DNA from: an uncultured Ruminococcus sp.
GTDB taxonomy: Bacteria > Bacillota > Clostridia > Lachnospirales > Lachnospiraceae
Assembly (NCBI GenBank): GCA_900066355.1
Contig: FMEL01000006.1
Coordinates: forward strand, 129,765-193,764
Length of the DNA: 64,000 bases
Direction of reading: 5' to 3'
Shown here: positions 59,921 to 64,000 of the stretch, piece by piece
Numbering within the stretch: position 1 is the first letter of the stretch
Layout of the letters: each line of letters opens with the position of its first letter
The notes under the pieces: generated by a model
The model's database searches: none
Seen by the model: only the letters and a program-made list of their open reading frames with translations
What the model was told of the DNA's origin: nothing
Program-made: the position numbers and the translations under genes

Positions 59921-60153
59921 AAAGAATTTTGACTGCGGAAGGAAACCACAGCGTATCCGCTACAACACGGACGCTACGAAATTTCGAAACACTACCAGAT
60001 AGCAGAAAAACCAGAGAGATCCGCGAGCGCGATAATTTTCTCTGACAATATTGTATTAGGGATTTCTCTGGAACATTTAGCAAAGTTGATTGATATGGAT
60101 ATTCTTATTGCGACAATGTTGAAGTACATATAAAGGATTTTTTTGAAGAAAAG
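59921..60153 (+). pseudogene. possible remnant reading frame
   Basis: No start codon with a ribosome site is present, but one frame stays open from about 59,932 to the TAA at 60,131-60,133 and ends DNIVLGISLEHLAKLIDMDI, which reads like the C-terminus of a real protein. A different frame opens at the HNH stop and ends near 60,043. This may be a frameshifted or decapitated gene. Between 60,188 and 60,457 I see nothing. Confidence 0.3.
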
Positions 60154-60187
60154 AACGTCTAGCTATGAGTGGCTAGACGTTTTTTTG
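60154..60187 (+). terminator. strong terminator at the right edge of the element
   Basis: AACGTCTAGC (60154-60163) pairs perfectly with GCTAGACGTT (60172-60181), with the T-run continuing to 60187. Confidence 0.9.
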
Positions 60188-60457
60188 TGAACAGAGGTGT
60201 TTACAAGGGGACAGCGTTTGTTTGTATCAATTCTGTAGTCGCAACGAACGCTCTAACCACCTAAGTGATACAAGTGAACGAAAGGGCGCTTACTTAAATA
60301 TGTAGAAATAGGGCATTTGGGGATTATGTAGATAGAAAGCAAAACGATATGAAGTAGAAAATTAGTTTATTTATGTTTAACCATTTAGATAGCATGATAT
60401 AATCAGGATAGCAAGAATAGTTTTTGATTAGAAAGCACAAGGATAGGGGAACGACAT

Positions 60458-60730
60458 ATGGCTCAAAGAACGGTTGCAATATGTGATGGAAAATACATAG
60501 GAATCGAATCCATATATACGGTTATTAATGGGCATCAAATAAATATACCGGATAGATTAAAAAATCTTAGAGAAAAAAGTAGAAATAATAAATTGTTTTG
60601 TCCTTGCGGGTGTGGAGCAAATCTTATATTAGTTGCAGGAGATAAAAATCTTCGTGAATAGCATTTCAGAATCAAGGATGGGACATACAATAACAATTGT
60701 AGAGTTCATTTTTTTAATCAACTATTCCCA
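60458..60730 (+). pseudogene. CoiA-like gene with in-frame stop
   Basis: The first 67 codons encode MAQRTVAICDGKYIGIES and a metal-knuckle-like LFCPCGCGANLILVAGDKN, then stop at TAG (60659-60661) after LRE. The same frame continues as HFRIKDGTYNNNC, so the TAG probably replaces a CAG (Gln) and the protein is cut short. The continuation fades after about 20 codons. The complete relatives I have in mind are CoiA-like competence proteins; that identity is uncertain. ATAGGGGAACGACAT precedes the ATG. Confidence 0.6.
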
Positions 60731-60793
60731 TGATATATACAATATGTAAATGTGCAATTCAAATATCAGTTTATGCTAAGTGCAAAAAATAAT

Positions 60794-60809
60794 AATAATT
60801 ACTATTATT
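60794..60809 (-). promoter_or_regulatory. shared 16-nt element upstream of rubredoxin
   Basis: The minus strand reads AATAATAGTAATTATT. The identical 16-mer lies on the plus strand at 63657-63672 before the broken rubrerythrin gene. It overlaps the -35 of the rubredoxin promoter and is rich in ATAAT/ATTAT half-sites, like PerR or Fur boxes. Confidence 0.5.
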
Positions 60810-60836
60810 GACAAGAGAATAATTATCATGTATAAT
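60808..60836 (+). promoter_or_regulatory. rubredoxin promoter
   Basis: Consensus TTGACA (60808-60813), 17 nt, consensus TATAAT (60831-60836), about 86 bp before the ATG at 60922. Confidence 0.85.
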
Positions 60837-60921
60837 ACAGATATACAAGAAACAAAGTGTTAGAAAAATTGCTAGGAACTTGGTAACAAAAATAAATCGA
60901 CATTGAAAAGGGAAAATGACT

Positions 60922-61086
60922 ATGATAAAATATGAATGTGAACCATGTGGATATATTTATGATCCGGCAGTAGGAGATCCAGACGCTGGTACCGATCCAG
61001 AAACTGCATTTGAGGATATTCCAGATGACTGGACATGCCCAATCTGCGGATTAGGAAAAGATGTTTTCGTTCCTGTAGAAGACTAA
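60922..61086 (+). CDS. rubredoxin
   Basis: A 54-residue Fe(Cys)4 electron carrier. The two iron knuckles are CEPCGYIYDP (C6, C9) and DDWTCPICG (C39, C42), with the family's DPAVGDPDAGTDP loop between. In anaerobes rubredoxin feeds electrons to superoxide reductase, rubrerythrin or flavo-diiron oxygen reductases. AAGGG lies 9 nt before the ATG at 60922; an in-frame ATG at 60916 is too close. The hemerythrin gene follows 76 bp downstream, probably in the same transcript. Confidence 0.95.
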   Translation: MIKYECEPCGYIYDPAVGDPDAGTDPETAFEDIPDDWTCPICGLGKDVFVPVED

Positions 61087-61162
61087 GCAGAAAATGCAGG
61101 TACGAAACTGCCAGACATTAAAAGAGCCTAAGAGAACATATAAAAGAAATGGAGGTCAAATT

Positions 61163-61597
61163 ATGACTTACGATTTAAACATTACCTTTGATGACAATTT
61201 AGTAACAGGAAATAAAACAATCGATACACAGCACAAAGAATTGATTGACCGTATTCAGAACTTTGTAATTGCCTGTCAAAATGGCGACAGCAAGGTAAAG
61301 GCGATCAAACTTCTGGATTATCTTAACGAGTATACTGACTTTCATTTTAAAGAAGAAGAAGCACTTCAGGAAAAAGCCGGTTATCCAGAGCGTGAAAAAC
61401 ATTATGAAAAACATGAAGAGTTTAAAAAGACAATTCAGGAACTGTATGAATACCTTCAGGAGTATGAAGGACCAACAGATCGGTTCAGTGAACTTGTACA
61501 GAAAAATGTAATCGACTGGCTGTTTGGACACATTAAAACATACGACCGCTCTGTGGCAAAATTTATCTTTATGAAACAAAATCCAGACCGATGCTAA
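61163..61597 (+). CDS. bacteriohemerythrin
   Basis: A 144-residue four-helix bundle that binds O2 at a diiron site. Ligands are H24 (DTQHKEL), H61 and E65 (FHFKEEE), H80 and H84 (EKHYEKHEEF), and H119 and D123 (GHIKTYDRS), the complete set. The ATG at 61163 follows GGAGGT; a longer frame from 61094 is non-conserved. Paired with rubredoxin it may deliver or scavenge oxygen for reduction. A hairpin terminator follows. Confidence 0.95.
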   Translation: MTYDLNITFDDNLVTGNKTIDTQHKELIDRIQNFVIACQNGDSKVKAIKLLDYLNEYTDFHFKEEEALQEKAGYPEREKHYEKHEEFKKTIQELYEYLQEYEGPTDRFSELVQKNVIDWLFGHIKTYDRSVAKFIFMKQNPDRC

Positions 61598-61651
61598 AAT
61601 AAACCAGGGAACGAGTTCACTCAGAATGTAGACAACGTGATGAAGTAAACT

Positions 61652-61680
61652 AGGGGCTGTCACAATGCAGCCCCTTTCCT
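61652..61680 (+). terminator. terminator after hemerythrin
   Basis: AGGGGCTG (61652-61659) pairs with CAGCCCCT (61668-61675), followed by a short T-rich stretch. Confidence 0.65.
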
Positions 61681-61746
61681 GTTATAGCGATATTCTAGGT
61701 AATATATTGCGCTGGCATGACATATTATTTTACTACTACTATATGG

Positions 61747-61772
61747 GAAGAGCAAGCAGCTCTTCTTTTTTT
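61747..61772 (+). terminator. second terminator, no assigned gene
   Basis: GAAGAGC-AAGCA-GCTCTTC is a perfect 7-bp hairpin followed by seven T residues. It lies 90 bp after the hemerythrin terminator with no ORF between, so it may back up that terminator or end a small RNA. Confidence 0.75.
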
Positions 61773-61858
61773 GTCCTTTTTATCCAATTTTAAGTTGTAA
61801 AGTCTCTTTTCATTCGACAAAATTCTCCACAGACAGAGGATATGCGACGAGCATTGAT

Positions 61859-62008
61859 ATGAACATCTATTTATGGAAAGAGGATATTGAAGACGGGGAA
61901 TCGGTAATGACAGCCGAATATAGACCTGTAGAATACGGAAAGGACTATGATGTTGTCAATAATCCTGATAAATTTCAACTATATATAGATGGAAAAGAGA
62001 TTAAATAG
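61859..62008 (+). pseudogene. C-terminal fragment of an unknown protein
   Basis: An open frame ends at TAG 62006-62008, and its last 49 codons read MNIYLWKEDIEDGES and then EYRPVEYGKDYDVV. The frame extends upstream without a stop for about 30 codons (FSTDRGYATSID) but has no start with a ribosome site. It looks like a decayed gene tail. Confidence 0.35.
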
Positions 62009-62124
62009 TAATCTCCTGAAAGCAAGCTTTTTGTCAATTATTTCAAAGAAAAATTAAAGGATAACAATACATAGTTTTGACAATGATATTTTGAAAAATT
62101 TTATAGGAATGCTCTATTATCAAA

Positions 62125-62152
62125 TTGACATAGGAATATGGTAGCGTATAAT
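62125..62152 (+). promoter_or_regulatory. promoter of the bcp-yaaA operon
   Basis: TTGACA (62125-62130), 16 nt, TATAAT (62147-62152), 36 bp before the ATG at 62188. Confidence 0.8.
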
Positions 62153-62187
62153 TAGAATTGAATACACTGAAAAAATGGAGGAATTAC

Positions 62188-62400
62188 ATGAAAGCACATA
62201 AATATTGGTCAGTAGGAGCATTGATCACAATGCTTGGGACTTTTTACACTGGATATAAAAAGCAAAAATCAAGTCACAAATACTTTGCTTTAAGTTCTAT
62301 GTTATGTATGGTAATGGCGATATATACAGGTCATAAAATGATTACCGGGAATAGGAAGAAAAAGGCGAATAAAGAGAAAGATACAGAAAGGGAGAGATAA
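62188..62400 (+). CDS. small two-span membrane protein (possibly DUF6219)
   Basis: A 70-residue protein. Two hydrophobic segments (WSVGALITMLGTFYTGY and YFALSSMLCMVMAIYTGH) are joined by a lysine loop and followed by a very basic tail (NRKKKANKEKDTERER). The two segments resemble each other, each ending YTG, so the protein may be an internal repeat. The ATG at 62188 follows TGGAGG; a longer frame from 62158 precedes that site. It starts the peroxide-defence operon; function unknown. Confidence 0.8.
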   Translation: MKAHKYWSVGALITMLGTFYTGYKKQKSSHKYFALSSMLCMVMAIYTGHKMITGNRKKKANKEKDTERER

Positions 62401-62403
62401 ATA

Positions 62404-62859
62404 ATGTTGGAAGTAGGGGTTAAGGCACCGGATTTTGAGTTGCCAGATCAAAATGGGAAAATACATAGATTATCGGATTATACAGGAAAAAAAGTGATTT
62501 TATATTTCTATCCCAAGGATAATACAGCGGGATGCACGAAACAGGCATGTGGGTTTTCTGAGCGATACCCTCAGTTTACCGAAAAAGGAGCAGTTATTCT
62601 TGGAGTCAGTAAGGATTCTGTATCCTCTCATAAGAGATTTGAGGAAAAATATGGATTGACATTTACACTTTTAGCAGATCCAGAGCGGAAAGTTATTGAA
62701 GCATATGATGTATGGAAAGAAAAGAAAAATTATGGAAAAGTCTCTATGGGAGTAGTAAGAACCACATATCTTATTGATGAACAGGGGATTATTATAAAGG
62801 CAAATGATAAAGTCAAGGCTGCAGATGATCCTGAAAATATGCTCAAGGAATTAGATTAA
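62404..62859 (+). CDS. bcp: Bcp-type peroxiredoxin
   Basis: A 151-residue AhpC/TSA peroxiredoxin that reduces hydrogen or organic peroxides with thiol electrons. The peroxidatic cysteine is C44 in YFYPKDNTAGCTKQACGF and the resolving cysteine C49 lies five residues on, the atypical two-Cys Bcp arrangement. It starts 3 nt after the membrane-protein stop and shares one base with yaaA (TAATG). Confidence 0.95.
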   Translation: MLEVGVKAPDFELPDQNGKIHRLSDYTGKKVILYFYPKDNTAGCTKQACGFSERYPQFTEKGAVILGVSKDSVSSHKRFEEKYGLTFTLLADPERKVIEAYDVWKEKKNYGKVSMGVVRTTYLIDEQGIIIKANDKVKAADDPENMLKELD

Positions 62860-63605
62860 TGAAGATAATATTATCCCCTGCTAAAAAGATGATTACAGAT
62901 ACTGACAGCATAGCGCCGGATGGATTGCCTGAATTTATTGAAAAGACGACAGAGATACAAAGTTGGTTGAAAAGTAAGTCAAAAGAGGAACTGAAGACTA
63001 TCTGGAAATGTAATGACAAAATTACAGAACAGAACTTCAATAGATTGGAAAACATGGATCTTTATCATTTACTTACCCCAGCTGTCTTATCATATGAAGG
63101 AATTGCTTTTCAATATATGGCTCCATCCGTGTTTGAGGACAGTCAGTTCGAGTATGTACAAAATCATTTGAGAATAATATCTGCATTTTATGGTGTGCTA
63201 AAACCAAGGGATGGTGTGACACCTTATCGTTTGGAAATGCAGGCGAAGGTTGGAATAGGAGAAACAAAAAATCTGTATGAGTACTGGGGAGATTTATTAT
63301 ACCGCTCAGTGATTGATAACAGCAGGATTATAATCAATCTGGCATCGAAAGAATACTCTAAGTGCATAGAAAAATATCTGACACGACAGGATAGATACAT
63401 TACGATTACATTTTGTGAGTTATCAGGAGATAAACTGGTGACAAAAGGTACATATGCTAAGATGGCCCGTGGTGAAATGGTTAGGTTCATGGCTGAAAAC
63501 AGAATTGAAAATCCTGAGGATATTAAGAAATTTGATAGACTAGGCTATTCATTCCGCTCTGATTTATCATCAGATGCAGAATATGTTTTTGAACGGAAAA
63601 AATGA
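62859..63605 (+). CDS. yaaA: peroxide stress protein YaaA
   Basis: A 248-residue member of the YaaA/UPF0246 family. MKIILSPAKKM at the start, SAFYGVLKPRDGVTPYRLEM in the middle, and GTYAKMARGEMVRFM near the end are hallmarks. In E. coli YaaA limits free iron and oxidative DNA damage after peroxide stress and binds DNA. Coupling to bcp by a shared base fits this role. Confidence 0.95.
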   Translation: MKIILSPAKKMITDTDSIAPDGLPEFIEKTTEIQSWLKSKSKEELKTIWKCNDKITEQNFNRLENMDLYHLLTPAVLSYEGIAFQYMAPSVFEDSQFEYVQNHLRIISAFYGVLKPRDGVTPYRLEMQAKVGIGETKNLYEYWGDLLYRSVIDNSRIIINLASKEYSKCIEKYLTRQDRYITITFCELSGDKLVTKGTYAKMARGEMVRFMAENRIENPEDIKKFDRLGYSFRSDLSSDAEYVFERKK

Positions 63606-63656
63606 TGATTGAATGATTATTTTAAATGAAAGGTAATCAGTAATATTGATTATTAT

Positions 63657-63672
63657 AATAATAGTAATTATT
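63657..63672 (+). promoter_or_regulatory. shared 16-nt element upstream of the broken rubrerythrin gene
   Basis: AATAATAGTAATTATT is identical to the minus strand of 60794-60809. A TTGACA follows at 63684-63689, but no -10 is present 16-18 nt on because coding sequence begins there. Confidence 0.5.
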
Positions 63673-63895
63673 GCTATTATTTATTGACAATAAACAGATT
63701 GAGAAGCACCACGAAGAGAGATATCGTGCACTTCTTAAGAATATTGAAACTGCACAGGTGTTTGAAAAGAGCGAAGTTAAGGTATGGGAATGCCGTAACT
63801 GTGGACATATTGTGGTAGGAACTAAGGCGCCTGAAGTATGTCCGGTATGTAATCATCCACAGAGCTATTTTGAAGTACATGAAGAGAATTATTAA
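63671..63895 (+). pseudogene. rubrerythrin remnant, C-terminal rubredoxin-like domain only
   Basis: The open frame encodes KHHEERYRALLKNIE and then VWECRNCGHIVVGTKAPEVC, ending NHPQSYFEV, which is the last quarter of rubrerythrin with its iron knuckles CxxC and CPVC. The four-helix diiron domain of about 130 residues is absent. No start codon with a ribosome site exists; the frame runs back into promoter-like sequence (TATTGACAA). The simplest reading is a deletion that joined the rubrerythrin promoter to the last part of the gene. Electrons could not reach peroxide without the diiron site. Confidence 0.8.
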
Positions 63896-63910
63896 GGAGA
63901 TGAGATTATT

Positions 63911-64000
63911 ATGAAGAAAGTGATTAATTCAAAAAAAGCAGTAATGATAGGCTGTGGCTTTGTTGGTTCTGCATCGGTATTTGCTCTGATGCAGAGTGGC
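63911..64000 (+). CDS. ldh: L-lactate dehydrogenase, 3' end outside window
   Basis: The first 30 codons show the NAD-binding start of the lactate/malate dehydrogenase family (AVMIGCGFVGSASVFALMQS), most like the L-lactate type of Clostridia. AAGGAG lies about 12 nt before the ATG. It starts 15 nt after the rubrerythrin remnant, so it may share that transcript. The rest of the gene, including the catalytic histidine, lies outside the window. Confidence 0.75.
   Translation, partial: MKKVINSKKAVMIGCGFVGSASVFALMQSG

Noticed and set aside
60188..60457. Attachment site or integrase remnant at the right edge
   Set aside because: I found no direct repeat shared with the left edge and no integrase-like motif in any frame.

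Overview
The window looks like chromosome of a strict or near-strict anaerobe of the Lachnospiraceae (Dorea / Mediterraneibacter / Blautia-like). The support is the combination of DUF3793 beside a flavodoxin, a 1,400-residue acyl-CoA dehydratase activase-like protein, split ThrE, a DUF362-ferredoxin protein, rubredoxin and rubrerythrin genes, strong AGGAGG ribosome sites and intrinsic terminators. The genus is an inference; no rRNA gene is present to test it.

Region 1 (1-43,215) is housekeeping chromosome. It starts inside a P1B-type metal ATPase that lacks the usual CPx ion motif. Next come a DUF3793-flavodoxin operon with two matching GTTAG-N6-CTAA operator candidates around a strong hairpin, a two-component system, hisH-hisF-ung-flippase, the giant activase, a secreted Ig-like/GDPD fusion, tgt-yajC, and one operon for branched-chain amino acid and serine synthesis (leuB-ilvD-ilvB-serC-serA). 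A fructokinase on the other strand faces a branching-enzyme-like protein that has lost a catalytic region and carries a histone-H1-like tail. After tRNA-Thr and an M20 hydrolase come two complete polyamine-type ABC systems (28.7-32.6 kb and 37.4-41.2 kb). The second has its permease and binding protein fused. Between them lie an enzyme I-like phosphotransferase, DUF362-ferredoxin, a homocysteine methyltransferase with a possible switching leader, and DUF3825. DUF3786 and a split threonine/serine exporter close the region.

Region 2 (about 43.2-60.2 kb) is an accessory element, AT-rich at its left edge and made mostly of unrecognised genes. It opens with two tiny ORFs, a repeat cluster and a 214-nt RNA closed by a 23-bp stem with its own terminator. 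A tightly overlapping operon follows: two related unknown proteins, a zinc-ribbon protein, an SNF2-like helicase, an unknown protein, an IbrA-like PP-loop enzyme, an IbrB/ParB-like protein, a DNA methyltransferase-like protein and an OB-fold protein. Then come a Cro-like regulator, SSB, a 1,042-residue P-loop ATPase, an inverted-repeat cluster that could be an origin, a structured region, a PD-(D/E)XK nuclease, a SpoIIID-like HTH protein and an HNH endonuclease. I see no integrase, capsid, terminase or conjugation gene, so this may be the replication/modification half of a phage or plasmid, or a satellite.

Region 3 (60.2-64.0 kb) returns to chromosome and is an oxygen/peroxide defence island: a pseudogene with an in-frame stop, rubredoxin, bacteriohemerythrin, a small membrane protein, Bcp peroxiredoxin, YaaA, a rubrerythrin missing its diiron domain, and the start of L-lactate dehydrogenase. 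The rubredoxin and broken rubrerythrin genes share a 16-nt upstream element, in opposite orientation, that may bind a PerR-type regulator.
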